Below, piece after piece: positions 1-11,725 of a stretch of 64,000 bases of DNA (within the stretch, counting starts at the first letter, position 1; the number at the start of each line of letters is the position of its first letter). Position numbers and translations under genes: made by a program. The DNA is taken from positions 1,893,501-1,957,500 of the forward strand of contig CAUEEP010000724.1 in assembly GCA_958450365.1 (NCBI GenBank). The letters run 5' to 3'. The notes under the pieces were generated by a model. It did not search any database. It saw only the letters and a program-made list of their open reading frames with translations, and was not told where the DNA came from. This DNA is from Mesorhabditis belari (taxonomy: Eukaryota; Nematoda; Chromadorea; Rhabditida; Rhabditidae).

Positions 1-311
1 TAAAGAAAACCTATCTTCGTGTCAATAGATAAAAGATAGAGAAAAAAAAGTTTGATATTTCGCCAAAATTTCAGAGAAATTCATTCAGCCAATTTTTCCG
101 TAGAGTTTTTTATAGATTTTTACGCAAAAGGCGTTTTTCACTCCTATTTGGTCACTGTATAGTTCCTATTTAGTTCTGTATTTAGTATTTAGTATTTAGT
201 TATGAAACAAATCAAACAATTCCAAGATTATTGCAAAGATTGTTGTACAATTGTTGAAAAGATTCTTGTACAATTGTTACAAAGATTCTTGCAAAGATTG
301 TAAAAAGAGTC

Positions 312-400
312 GAGCCTCTTACCTGCCCGGGATCGAACTCGATCGCTCATCGATCCTCTCGATTAGAAGCCAAGACTCTTAACCAGCTATGACGCTATGG
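312..400 (-). pseudogene. tRNA-Arg(TCT)-like relic
   Basis: Read on the minus strand it has an A-box-like segment (TAGCTGGTTAAG), a seven-base loop CTTCTAA giving anticodon TCT, and a B-box-like GTTCGATCC. The anticodon stem pairs with wobbles, but the T stem and the acceptor stem do not pair, so it is called a decayed tRNA or tRNA-derived repeat. Confidence 0.4.
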
Positions 401-603
401 CAGCATGGTTCAGATCAGCTATGACGCCCATGACAGCATGAAATTGCTTCGAATTTGCTTGAAAGTGGACCGAAATTGATTTAAAAAGATGGGAATTGAA
501 TAAAAAACACTTTTTTTATAGAGCAAATTATAGATTAATTGGTGAATTTGTTACTTTTTAACAGAAGTACGAAAAAAACGAAAAGACTTATGCATCAACC
601 TAA

Positions 604-725
604 TAGGTCCGATCTAGGCTTAGGAAGCTATCTACCAAGCTTAGGCTCAGGCTTAGACTCAGGCTTAGGCTTAGGCTTAGGGCTTAGGCTTAGGCTCAGG
701 CTTAGACTCAGGCTTAGGCTCTGGC
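604..725. repeat. degenerate TTAGGC-type block
   Basis: About 100 bases dominated by GGCTTA/GGCTCA units, i.e. variants of TTAGGC, the canonical nematode telomere hexamer. The unit order is irregular. Confidence 0.6.
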
Positions 726-1521
726 CCTGGCCAGGCAAATCCAGTCCCCAACAACCATATCAATTTCTCAATTTCTCCTGAATCCCAGCTTTTCTTTCGA
801 ACTTGATATCTCTTGACCCAAGCCCTAGAGCCAACTAATTATTCTCGCCAATCCTTCTATCAAATAGGCGAATCTTTGACAAAGAATCTTTGAGAAAGTC
901 CCCCTTTGTGTTGCTTCTTTCCAAAGCACCACAAGTAACTATCTTTTTTTGGAATCTTGTTCCCCAGAGAAAACCCTGAGGGTCCGATTAGGACAATATT
1001 AGGCTATTTGGTGGAAAAGAGAAGGGAAAAAGGGGGGTGATTCGATGGGGAGATTCCGTTGAGCGAACTGAAGCACGCAATACTTCCTAGGAATTGCCGA
1101 GTATTGCTTTTCTAAACAAGTTTCAACTTGATTCTTTTGAGTTAGATACTTTTTTTAAAGCAGCGAGCACTATGTAGGTTAATATCTTTTGAAAAAACCT
1201 TATATTTTCAATGTTTCCGTTTCATTACTAGTCTCAGAGCCTAGTAAAGTCTAGAGTTACTAGTAAAGTCTCAGATCATCAGTCTCATATCTCATTCTCT
1301 CATCTCATTTGCTTGCTCTTTATTTGATCACTGTACAGCTTTTATGCATTGAATTCCGTTCATTCATTGATTTCAATTGATTTGATTTGAATTCCAATTG
1401 ATTTCATTTGATTTCAATTGATTTCAATCGATTCCAATCAATTCCAATTGTTTTCCAATTCTCTTCCAACAATTTCCATTAGATTTTATGCCCAACTTTG
1501 ACATTATTATCAAATTTTAGG

Positions 1522-4500
1522 ATGAAGGAAGAACTCGGGCCACTTTCACTTACCACACTCAATCTTCCCACACAATTACCCGGCTCGTGGTTCTATGAGG
1601 TAAGTCGAGAAGAAAGGAGTCGTAGAAGAAAAAAGGATGGTAATAGATAAAGTAGATGAACTGACTGTTTACGGGAAAATGGAAAACGATTACTGTATAC
1701 GTAGGACCGGCTACTGTAACTTGTTGTACTCTGACAATAAAACAAAAGTACTTCTAGTACAAAGGTACTCCTAGTACAAAGTACACCTAGGACAAAAGTA
1801 CTCCTAGTACAAGAGTACTCCTAGTACACCTAGTACAAAGTACACCTAGTATAAAAGTACTCCTTGTACAAAAGTACTCCTAATACAAGAGTACTCCTAG
1901 TACAAGAGTACTCCTAGTTCAAAAGTACTCCTAATACAAGAGTACTCCTAGTACAAGAGTACTCCTAGTTCAAAAGTACTCCTAGTACAAAGTACATCTA
2001 GTACAAAAGTACTCCTAATACAAAAGTACTTCTAATACAAAAGTAATTCTAATACAAAAGTACTCCTAGTACTCCTAGTACAAAAGTACCAAAAGTCTTT
2101 TTCCAAATGCCGATTTAAATGCCGATTTCCTCCAGATTGGTGGCTCGGGTGATGACTCATCGACATCTCCATCACAAATCGGGGATGAAGAGGTGAATCT
2201 GGCGTTGGGTGGGCTGAAATCGTTGTTGTCGACGCGTACCGTGACAGAGACCGTTCAAGTACCGAGCAGTGAACACGTGGCTGAGATCGTCGGGAGACAA
2301 GGTTCGAATTTGATATAAGTAATTTGGTTGTTTAAGATTTCCTGCTTAACATCAGCGTCGGCCAAAAATTCTGCAAGAAGCCAATAAACCTTTGTTGGGC
2401 TTAACTAAAATACAGAGTGCTGCATCTAGAGCGTTAAATTTGAGCTTAAAGGCTCTAAAAAATGGTTATCGACATTTGATACGCGCCCCGCCTCTTTGCC
2501 ATTGGCAATCTAACTTTGAATTCAAATATCTTGATGTTGGGTTGTTCAATTTAGATATTCTTGATGGCATTAGATCCGCTAAGTCTTTCTCTATCGATTG
2601 GTATAAAAACTATGGAAATTGGACAGCCGAACACCAAGTTATTTGAGCTCAAAGTTAGCTAATGGCAAAGGGGGCGGGGCGTGTATAAAAGGTCGGGTGC
2701 CCCGCCCCCTTTGCCATTGGCTAACTTTGAGCTCAAATAACTTGGTGTTCGGCTGTCGAATTTAAATAGTTTTTATACCAATCGATAGAGAAAAGCTTAG
2801 CGCAACCGACCTTTTATACGCGCCCCGCCCCTTTGCCATTGGCTAACTTTAAGCTCAAATAACTTGGCTTTGGCTTGTTCAATTTAAATGGCTTTTATAC
2901 CAATCGATAGAGAAAGACTTAGCGGATCTAATGCTATCAAGAATATCTAAATTGAACAACCCAACACCAAGATAATTGAGCTCAAAGTTGGATTGCCAAT
3001 GGCAAAGGGCAGAGCGCGTATCAAATGTCCTAAAATCCTTAAAAATTGTCTTTTTTTCGTCTTTTTCTGCATTAATACCTTTTTAGAGTTAATTACGATA
3101 AAATTAGTGCTTTTTCAACTCCATTATTGTCAACTCTTTTTGATTTTTGAGAAGAAAACCCTTTACCGCTATCGATGCCGTCTTCTGTAGCTTACAATTT
3201 CTGCTAAAGAAACTGCAAACTTCAGCCCACCTACATAGTTAAACTCCAATATCTATTCCCTAGCACACAGTGCCTTTTTTTTCCGCTGAGTTTATTTACC
3301 TCGACATTGGTCAGTGTGGAGGGGTGGTGGCAGGGCCGAGGAGGAGAGGAGGCGCCCCCTCTCCGTCTCTGCCCGATCCCTGTCACTCCCCTCTGCCCGC
3401 ATCGATGCCCCCTCTCTGCCCAACCAAACGCACTCACCTTTCCCCGCATTCTTTTCCCCAAACTCAGCTGTTTTGCTCGTCAAAGTCACCTTGTTTTTCC
3501 TCTCTTTTCCCCAGCGTTTTTTTTGCCCGTTTTCTGCTAACGAATGCTTTTGAGGGGTGTCTAAATTTATGGAATCGACAAGGAAAAAGTTGGATTATTG
3601 ATTGTAGGCAGGGGAATTTCAGAAAATTAGAACGAGAAAGATATTTAGATGTACTTTGGGCTCATGTAAACATATCTTTTCTAGCTAAGAGAAGCATCTT
3701 TCCTAGAGCGAAAAGCATCTTTTCTAGAGTCTATTTTTCCCGTTACCCTTTCGTAAGAACAGAAGAACGTAAGAACGAATTTGAGTGCACGAGAAAGGTT
3801 GTGTTTAGGTGGATAATAGTGAGCAGTACGCCTGGAAGTACGCCTGGAAACACACCCTTTCTAGTGCACTGAATGCACAAAAGCCCATCAAATTTTGACT
3901 TTGATTTCAAGGTACGAAAGTAGCCTACCGTAAGTAGCCTACCGTAGGTAGCCTACCGTAAGCTCTCTAACAAAGTAGCCTACCGTAGGCTCTCTAACAA
4001 AGTAGCCTACCGTAAGTAGCCTACCGTAAGCTCTCTAACAAAGTAGCCTACCGTAAGCTGAGCTTTTCTTAGAGCCTTGTTTTCCAGAGCCTTATTTTCA
4101 AGCCTTGTTCTCAAGACTTGTTTAAAAACAAAGCTACAAGAAAGGTGACGAATGTGCGCCAGAAATAGTCGCTTTTTAACAGCACAGAGTACACGATGAG
4201 CTATGTTTTAACCTCATAAAAGTACTGTAACTTTTGTAAAAGAAAGTTTATTAAAAAGTTTTTAAAAAGGTTTGAAAAAGTTTTGAAAAGTTTACGAAAA
4301 CTTTAAAAAAAAAAAAAATGTTTTCTTATACTCATTTTGTTTTCAAAGCACTCATCTCATCGATCGATTTTCTCAGAAAAAAAGCACATCACAGCCTCTT
4401 TTGGGGGGAAAAAAACGATCGCAAAGATGGGCGAATTGAAAAAAAAAAGAATGGGGGAGGCTTTTTTGAAAAATGAATCAAAAAATTGAATCCAAAACAG

Positions 4501-7500
4501 AACTTTACAATAGTTTTGTACAGTCAAATGTCGATTTAACGATTCTCAAGGGATCGATTCTCAAGGAAACGATTCTCCATCGTTACGTATCGTTAAATTG
4601 TACGTAACGGTAAATAGCTTAAGGTAAATAGCTTTTAAGGGACTAAAATTGTTAAATGACATTGTTAAATGACATTGTTAAATGGAGAGTCGTTAAATTC
4701 GGGTTTTTCTTGATATTGTTTGTTGTTTAAATTGTTTAAAAGTTGAATAAATTGAGAAAGGTTTAGATTTCAATGAGTTTTTGGCATTGAAAACATCGTA
4801 GGAATTAGTTTTGACATGATCTAGTTAGTTCTAGAACAGTTCTAGTTCTAGTTAGTATTTTCTCTAATAGTAGTGCACCCTGAGCGTCGCCTTTGCTTGA
4901 ATTGCTCGAAATCTCGAGAACCGCTTATGAGAACCTATCGATGTGGGGTCGGAAAATGTAGCTCACGATGAGATCTAGTGGGGGATTAGACTCTTGAGCT
5001 TCTGTGAAAACTTTGGAAGCCGTAAATAGTCACCAACTCAGCTCTCCGGAGTGCTAACGCTGATGCATAGTTTGAGCTCTCGAGTTAAAGGGCCTCCTCC
5101 CCTCCTGCGCCTTCTCCGAGATCCCTGTAACAATACTGTAACAATCTTAATCCTTCAAAGCAATATCGGCACCATCCCCGATACCCTCCGAAACACCACC
5201 GACATCTATACTTGACGCGACGTTAGTCCCGCCGAGCTGGACGGACGCCGGGACGTACTAGCACTCGGCCACGCGGCAGCGTCGCCTAAATTGCTCGAAA
5301 TCTCGAGAACCACTTATCAGAACCTATCGATATGGGGTCGGAAAATGTAGCTGACGATGAGATCTAGTGGGGGATTAGAGTGTTGAGCTTCTGGGAAAAC
5401 TTTGGAAGCCGTAAATAGTCGCCAACTCGGCTCGCTGGGGTGCACTACTATTAGAGAAAATACGGTAGTTAGTTTTGAGATGTTTTGAGATGTTTTGAGA
5501 TGTTTTGAGATGTTTTGAGATGTTTTATGATGCTTTGTGATGCTTTATAACGTTATATAACGTTCTATAACGTTTTATAATGTTTTATAATGTTTTATAA
5601 TGTTTTATAATGTTCTTCACCGTGTTAGTGCACTAGAAAAGGTGTTTTTACAGATGTTTAAAGATTTGATTTGATAAGAAGAAAGTAGATTTAATCGTTT
5701 TTTGTTTTTTCAAGCTTTTCATCCATCTAGACTAGATCTACTTTGTGCTGAGAAGCGCAAATGTTCTAGGGCACGGAATAAAAGCAGAAACACAACTGTT
5801 CGGGTGCACTGCACAAAGGTAGACCAGGGAAAAGTCGATTTTTTAAGTCTAATCACAAGTTAGACCTAAGTTTTTCATTAGTTTTGTTTTTTTTCTGTTC
5901 TCGGTGTAGTAGTAGTGAAATTCTGTGCTCAAATCTGTTCATCAGCTCCATAGCTAGCTCCATAGCTAGCTCCATCATTCCTAGCGCACTGAATCCCTTA
6001 TATAAACCCATTTCCTACAAGAAACGCAGCTTTCCTACAAGAATACCGCTTTCCTACAAGAAATGCAGCTTTCCATACTCCAGAAAGGCTTCCTTTCAAT
6101 TCTCCAGCTCAAGAAGAAGTGAAGAGGAGGGGTACACCTTGAAAGAGCGCTTTCAAAAACCACCTTCACTCAATCTTTCAAATCTTTCTCTTTAATAACA
6201 AAAATTTGAGGTTTATAGTGGATTCGTTGGAATGAGAAGAGGAGAAAGGCGAAAAAAAAGTGAGCACCGAGGCGACTTTCCGCTTTGTCGCCTCTCAAAA
6301 TTGGCACATCCTACTCTGGGTGTCTGCTCGAGCCAAGCCCAGCCTCACCCTCCACCTGTCTCACTCCTCCACTCACACTCTTTTCCCTAAAGTGACCATC
6401 CGCCTTTGCCTCTTTCCTCTTTTGCTCTCTTTTGCTGAAATTTCATCCAAAAATTGTTCATGTTCTCGGGATATAAAAGAAAAAAAAAGAAAAATAGAGA
6501 ATTTTTCAAGGGACTAGTTATTTCTAGTTATTAAAGACTAGTTATTATTGGAGAAGTGAGGTATCGAGATAGAAAACGAGATAGAAATAGAAATCGAAAT
6601 CGAAATCCAGATAGAATTTGAACAATTCCAGGTTGCAAGATCAAAGCTCTACGCGCCAAGACCAACACTTATATCAAGACGCCGGTCAGGGGAGAAGAAC
6701 CTATCTTTATGGTTTGTTTTGAGTCTTCGAGAAGTTTATTCAATCATTTCATTGATTTCATTAAAGATTTATTAAAGATTTCATTAAATAGGGTTTATAC
6801 ATTCTAGAAAAGCACGTAGAACTGAAAAAACTGAAAAAACTGAATGGGTGGGTAAGCGAGAGGTCGCTGGTTCGAATCCCGGTGTCGACCATGTGCCCAG
6901 AAACTCATAAAAGACAGTTCAACTCAACAGCTTTAACTGTTGAGCCACGTTTCAGCGTACTAATCGGGCACAAGCAAGCCAAGTACAAGTAAACAAGCCA
7001 AGTACAGGCACAAGTAAGACTAGTTGTCTCATAGCCAGCTCCGTACCCAGCTCCATAGCCAGCTCCATAGCCAGCTCCATACCCAGCTCCATACCCAGCT
7101 CCATAGCTAGCTTCATACCCAGCTCCATAGCTAGCTTCATACCCAGCTCCATAGCCAGCTCCATAGTCAGCTCCATAGTCAGCTCCATAGCTAGCTTGAT
7201 AGCCAGCTCGATAGCTAGCTCCATAGCCAGCTCCATAGCCAGCTCTATAGCCAGCTCCATAGCCAGCTTCATACCCAGCTCCATACCCAGCTCCATAGCT
7301 AGCTCCATAGCCAGCTCCATACCCAGCTCCATGGCCAGCTTCATACCCAGCTCCATACCCAGCTCCATACCCAGCTCCATAGCCAGCTCCATAGCTAGCT
7401 CCATAGCCAGCTCCATACCCAGCTCCATAGCTAGCTCCATACCCAGCTCCATAGCCAGCTTCAAGAGCAAGCACAGCTTCGTAATGGTGGCTGTGTTAAT

Positions 7501-10500
7501 CCCCAAAGGTCCATAGCTTAGAAATCACTACTATCAAGTACAATTAGTGATACCAGGTAACTGGTAACTGATAACTATAGCCTGATAACTAGTAATTCAG
7601 TAAAGTAATTCAGACAACTATAACCATTGACAACTAAACTATTCAGGTAACTGGCCGAAGCGAGGATGTGATGGAAGCGAAACGGGAAATCGAGTGTGCC
7701 GCCGAGCATTTCACACAGATTCGCGCTAGTCGACGGCACTCACAGGGTGGAGCTCCAGCACCCGGTCATATCACAGCCTATGTCCGAGTGCCTCTTCGAG
7801 TCGTCGGCCTTGTTGTTGGACCAAAAGGAGCCACGATTAAGCGCATTCAACAAGATACTCACACATATATCATCACTCCGAGCCGGGAACGAGAGCCGAT
7901 CTTTGAGGTTTTTCCTTCTAGAATTGACCCAGATACAATCAGTAGAGATGTTCAAACTAACTGTCAGTAGAGAGGTTCAAACTAAATCCATGGCCTGTCA
8001 AGGTTATTTCAAAAGTAGGTTTAAGACAGGTCAAGGCAGATCCAAGGCTTCTGATGTAGCTAAAGGAGTTTTGGACAGTGGACAAGGCTGTGGACCTGGC
8101 AGTGGACAAGGCTTTGGAAAAGGCTGTGGACCAGGCTGTAGACCAGGCTGTGGACCAGGCTGTGGACCAGGCTGTGGACCAGGCAGTGAACCAGGCAGTG
8201 GACCAGGCAGTGGACCAGGCTGTGGACCAGGCTGTGGACCAGGTTGGGGACAAGGCAGTGGACCAGGCAGTGGACCAGGCAGTGGACCAGGCAGTGGACC
8301 AGGCAGTGGACCAGGCAGTGGACCAGGCAGTGGACAAGGATGTGGACCAGGCTGTGAACAAGGCAGTGGACCAGGCTGTGGACAAGGCTGTGGACCAGGC
8401 TGTGAACAAGGCAGTGGACCAGGCAGTGGACCAGGCTGTGGACCAGGCAGTGGACCAGGCAATGGACCAGGCTGTGGACCAGGCAGTGAACCAGGCTGAC
8501 CTAGCCTGGCCTGGTCCTGGCCCTGTCAAGTCAAGCAAAAGACTTAGCTATATATTGAATTAGATTAAAAGTAATGTACTGTACTGTAATGTACTTTCTA
8601 GCTTCATTAACACTTTTCTCTAGGTAACCGGTTTACCACAAAACGTCGAATCAGCGAGAAAAGAAATCGAGCAGCATATCTACCAACGAACAGGCAACAT
8701 GCCGATCACTGATCCAAACGCGCCCATCTCGAGCTATCAAGAGTTCCAAGTTAGTTTGGAGATGAATAAACTCTCAAAAGAGACTATTCTCAACTTTGGA
8801 AATTGCATAGAGCATATTATTGCATTAATATTGCAATCTGACTGCAATCTTTGACTGCAATATTTGACTTTCAACTTTAGAACGTTCCACCGCAAAACCA
8901 AATGATCAATGGTGGATTCTCAAGTCTCTCAGCTGCCGCCTCGGTTGCTGCCCGATCCACCTATGGAAGCTTAGCTGCTACATCGACTCTACGGTTAGTT
9001 TTGTAGGCAAAACTATTATTGAGTTATCAATCAAGAAGTAGATTAAAGGATATAGATTTATCCTGACTCATTGGAGCTAAATAAGTCTAGAAGTGGTGGG
9101 AATTGTAAGCCTAGAAGAGAAGCCTAGAAGCTAGAAGAGAAGCCTAGAAGCTAGAAGAGCTCCTCGCAGCAAACCCTGGGATCCATGAGAATTGCAAGTT
9201 ACTATCAAGTACTCTATACTTGACCCTTTCCTGGATCTAGACCTAGCCAAGCCCTGGACTTAGGCTTAGGCCCGAGCTCTGGACTTTGGTCCCAGATCTA
9301 GTGGCTGAGGCTGATACCCTAGATCTAGATTCTAGTCTAGATTCTGAGGTGTGAGCTTTATTGTTAGACTCTGAACCTGCACTCATGGATAGGGGTACTG
9401 TAATTTGATAGGGTTGAAGTCCTGTACAAGTCCAGCATTGCCAAATCAATGCCCCAGTTGCCCCATCAATGCCTCAGTTGCCCTATCAATGCCCAGTTGC
9501 CCTATCAATCAATGCCCCACTGATTCATGGTCCAGAGTTCTGATCCAGAGTCCAAGTCTTCAGCCAAGCTCAAGACTTGGTTAGGCACGGTAGGACTACT
9601 GTAGTCTGGTAAGATAGACTATGACTAGACAGTGGACTAGATAATGTACTAAAATCTAAAGAAGTACTGATCTAAAGAAGTACTAAAATCTGTGTACGAT
9701 CACAAGTCCATCTTTTAGCCGCCAAGAAATGACTGGACTCGAGATGGGACGTCCCACTGACAACTATGGAAATATGGTAACAGACAATATGATAATCAAA
9801 AACAAAACAATTTCAGAACCAGCCACTTTCAATCGGAATGGAGAACGGAAGTGGAAAAATGCACTTACAATTCAATACTTCGGGTCAAAACACGGGAAAT
9901 GGGAACAATCAGAATGCACTTGCTGCTGCGGCGACGGCAAATGGAGTACAGCCATATTTGCAGTGGAGCAACGCGTATACGGGAATGAATCTTGGTGAGA
10001 TCCTTTGAGAGAGACATTACAAGGCTTAGCCTCTCCTCCATCAGATCTCTTCCATCATTTACCCAATCAATTTCCAGGAAACGAGCCGCTCGAGATCAAC
10101 AATCACTTTCCAAATCCTCAACCCTATCCAAAGATGTCAGATCTTCACTCGGCGATGGGAAATCTCTCGCTGTGCACTGTGAATCATCCGTATCACCAAA
10201 ATCAAAACCAAAATGTGTCTCGTCAACGAATGTGGTCATCGCCATTTGTTGCAACGAATGATCCAATGAACTCTTTTTCGAATCAACGAGATGAGGGACT
10301 TGGTGACTCGCCGCCAAGGTTTGTAGCAAGAATAATGAATAATATAGCAATTGTTAGCAACTTTTTGAAACTCGGCAATGCACTGGACCTATAATTCTGC
10401 ATAGCGTCTAAACAGGATTACTTTGTGAAGACCTAGAGTCCAGTGAAGATCAGCCAGAGCCTAGTGTTTGAGCTGAGCCTAGTGTTTGAGCTGAGCCTAG

Positions 10501-10917
10501 TGCCTTCCCTAGGCTCAAGCTGATAGTGAGTCTGCTCGTGTATTCTAAGCCTAGTACTCATTATTAAAGTTTCCAGAGCTAAGAAAGAGTAGCTTTGAGA
10601 GCCAGGATCTAGCCTGACAGTCAGGTTGTGAGGTTCTAGGGCTGGATTCTAGAGCTGGATCCTAGCGCTGGATCCTGATGCTAAATCCTGATGCTAATCA
10701 AACAAATAAATAATGCAAAGAAATCTCGCTATCAAAGTTCGATTCCAGTCTTGCCACCGATTCCTACCATTTGATGTCATCGATCTGGTCGGAAATCGAC
10801 AATCCGAGAGATCGTTCGGCTTCAGGCAGCGCGACAAATGCGCATTTTGTCAGCGGATTGACCGTTTCCGTTTTGGGTGACTCGAGCACCACCTATTCGT
10901 CTGGAATTTCGCAATAA
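1522..10917 (+). CDS. mex-3: MEX-3 family KH-domain RNA-binding protein
   Basis: Ten exons with consistent codon phase: 1522-1599, 2136-2301, 6632-6711, 7647-7907, 8624-8749, 8881-8993, 9719-9776, 9817-9994, 10024-10318, 10749-10917 (TAA at 10915). They encode about 507 residues. KH1 (about residues 62-130) has the GXXG loop GRQG at 79-82. KH2 (about 155-225) has GPKG at 166-169. Stretches such as [40 protein letters not shown] and [18 protein letters not shown] are hallmark MEX-3 sequence. The C-terminal half is Asn/Gln/Ser-rich, with [12 protein letters not shown] and a final SSGISQ, and no RING finger is seen. Family knowledge: MEX-3 proteins are cytoplasmic translational repressors that bind 3'UTRs and act in germline and early-embryo cell fate. 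Odd points: the junction 9994/10024 needs a 29-nt intron or hides a one-base frameshift. The first ATG lies one base after a T-rich AG, so a spliced-leader site or a further 5' exon is possible. Confidence 0.93.
1740..2096. repeat. tandem repeat, unit about AAAGTACTCCTAGTAC
   Basis: Roughly 20 imperfect copies of a 16-base unit in mex-3 intron 1, between exons at 1599 and 2136. The unit is partly palindromic (GTAC, CTAG). Confidence 0.85.
2465..3030. mobile_element. palindromic TIR element (MITE-like) in mex-3 intron 2
   Basis: The ends read as inverted copies, GACATTTGATACGCGC at the left and GCGCGTATCAAATGTC at the right. Internally, blocks around TTTGCCATTGGCTAACTTT and ACCAATCGATAGAGAAAG recur in alternating orientation, so the whole unit folds on itself two or three times. 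A shorter relative lies at about 46975-47110 in a chemoreceptor intron. No transposase is encoded. Confidence 0.7.
3031..3907. other. intronic stretch with a GC-rich island
   Basis: Part of mex-3 intron 2. At 3290-3480 there is a markedly GC-rich segment rich in GGAGG/CCCCTC, unlike its surroundings. It is open on both strands but shows no recognisable protein. About 3850-3880 carries a half copy of the GTGCACTGAA palindromic family. Confidence 0.35.
3908..4065. repeat. tandem repeat, unit GTAGCCTACCGTAA
   Basis: About eight copies of the 13-14 base unit interleaved with CTCTCTAACAAA segments, in mex-3 intron 2. Confidence 0.75.
4853..5467. mobile_element. TIR MITE, CTCTAATAGTAGTGCACC family, copy 1
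   Basis: Terminal inverted repeats: TTTTCTCTAATAGTAGTGCA at the left, and TGCACTACTATTAGAGAAAA followed by TACGGTA at the right. A shared core (TCGAGAACC, GAACCTATCGAT, GTGGGGGATTAGA, GAAGCCGTAAATAGTC) occurs twice, in two sub-blocks. Between the sub-blocks, about 5080-5270 is GC-richer. No coding capacity. Relatives are at 32110-32342 and 43928-44653. Confidence 0.8.
5468..5620. repeat. two short tandem arrays (TGTTTTGAGA; TGTTTTATAA)
   Basis: Ten-base units repeated 5-6 times each, directly after the MITE end. The second array looks like a diverged version of the first. Confidence 0.8.
5621..6631. other. remainder of mex-3 intron 2
   Basis: Holds half copies of the GTGCACT palindromic family (about 5625-5650 and 5790-5815). 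Pyrimidine-rich sequence at 5940-6180 and 6240-6430 is open in places but resembles no family. The acceptor is CAATTCCAG at 6623-6631. Confidence 0.4.
6848..6893 (+). pseudogene. tRNA 3'-half fragment
   Basis: Contains a B-box (GGTTCGAATCC) flanked by CGCTGG and CCGGTG, and the segment ends GTCGACCA. No A-box or anticodon arm is visible upstream. The apparent CCA end would fit a retro-derived fragment but could be chance. Confidence 0.3.
7023..7472. repeat. 12-base tandem repeat CCAGCTCCATAG
   Basis: About 37 imperfect copies in mex-3 intron 3. The unit length is a multiple of three, so several frames on both strands stay open; these are repeat artefacts, not genes. Confidence 0.9.
8068..8500. 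repeat. 12-base tandem repeat GGACCAGGCTGT/AGT
   Basis: About 35 copies in mex-3 intron 4. The unit length keeps all frames open. The Gly-Pro-Gly-Cys/Ser readings look collagen-like, but the array lies between well-placed splice sites and is read here as intron. Confidence 0.9.
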
Positions 10918-10967
10918 GTGAGTTTGAAAAGAGGTTTTATGTAAATCCGTTGTCATTTTGTTGTGTG

Positions 10968-11165
10968 CAAGGCTTAGGCTTAGGCTTAGGCTGGCTTAGG
11001 TTGGCTTAGGCTTGGCTAGGCTAGGCTTGGCTAGGCTTAGGCTTAGGCTGGCTTAGGCTCAGGCTTAGGCTTAGGCTGGCTTAGGCTGGCTTAGGCTTAA
11101 GCTCAGGCTTAGGCTTAGGCTTAGGCTTAGGCTTGGCTAGACTAGGCTTAGGCTTAGGCTTATAA
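10968..11165. repeat. interstitial TTAGGC telomere-like array
   Basis: Nearly 200 bases of GGCTTA units with TTAGGCTGGC and TTGGCTAGGC variants, starting about 50 bases after the mex-3 stop codon. The G-rich strand is the plus strand. It probably falls in or just beyond the mex-3 3'UTR. Confidence 0.85.
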
Positions 11166-11571
11166 GTCAACTGCACTTTATTTATTCCTATGCACTAATA
11201 ACTTAATAAGTGTTTCAATTTGGAAATTTATCTTCTTGTTAAGTGATTTCTCGATATCTTGAAAGAAAGGGTGAAGATTTATCGAACTTATAGACTTATT
11301 TTTTAGACACAATTGTTCTCTTGTACTTTGTGAGCAGTTCTTTTAGACTTTCTGCTCATAAACACAGTCTTTCTAGTGCACTGATTCTTCACTTTTCTCG
11401 CAGAGTCAAGAAAAGAAGCAAAGAAAAAGGAAAAAAGGGAAAAAAAGGAAAAAATTATGTTTTGGTCGAGAGAAAAGTGAGGAAACTTGCGCTCGAAAGG
11501 TCGCTGAACACAAAGTAGACACAGAGAACAGAAAAAGTGATGCAAATCATTCACAACAAATGCTGTAGCTA

Positions 11572-11725
11572 TAGTTTCTAGATCTGCAACTAGCTCTAGC
11601 TCTAGATCTGTAACTAGCTCTAGCTCTAGATCTGCAACTAGCTCTAGCTCTAGATCTGTAACTGGCTCTAGCTCTAGATCTGTAACTAGCTCTAGCTCTA
11701 GCTCTAGATCTGCAACTAGATCATT
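11572..11725. repeat. tandem repeat of CTAGCTCTAGATCTG
   Basis: About six copies of a roughly 24-base unit built from AGCTCTAGCTCTAGATCTG(C/T)AACT. Confidence 0.8.

Larger units (their letters stand above)
1..1521. other. 5' flank of mex-3, no coding gene seen
   Basis: AT-rich sequence before the first recognised mex-3 exon. It contains one tRNA-like relic and one TTAGGC-like block, listed separately. Around 1375-1450 there are repeats of the type ATTTCAATTG. I see no exon or convincing promoter. The T-rich AG at 1519-1520, one base before the ATG, could be a spliced-leader acceptor or an ordinary acceptor from an unseen 5' exon. Confidence 0.5.

Noticed and set aside
3270..3872. 200-codon frame over the GC-rich island
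   Set aside because: Other frames and the opposite strand are equally open, codon use is irregular, no family resemblance, and it lies within a mex-3 intron.
6905..7506. Long overlapping open frames on both strands (Gly-Tyr-Gly-Ala; Met-Glu-Leu-Ala; Ile-Ala-Ser-Ser)
   Set aside because: Produced by a 12-base tandem repeat inside a mex-3 intron; open in several frames and on both strands, as the unit is a multiple of three.
7696..8563. Collagen-like Gly-Pro-Gly-Cys frame and its antisense partners
   Set aside because: Same cause: a 12-base repeat between well-defined mex-3 exons. No Gly-X-Y triplet periodicity and no signal peptide.
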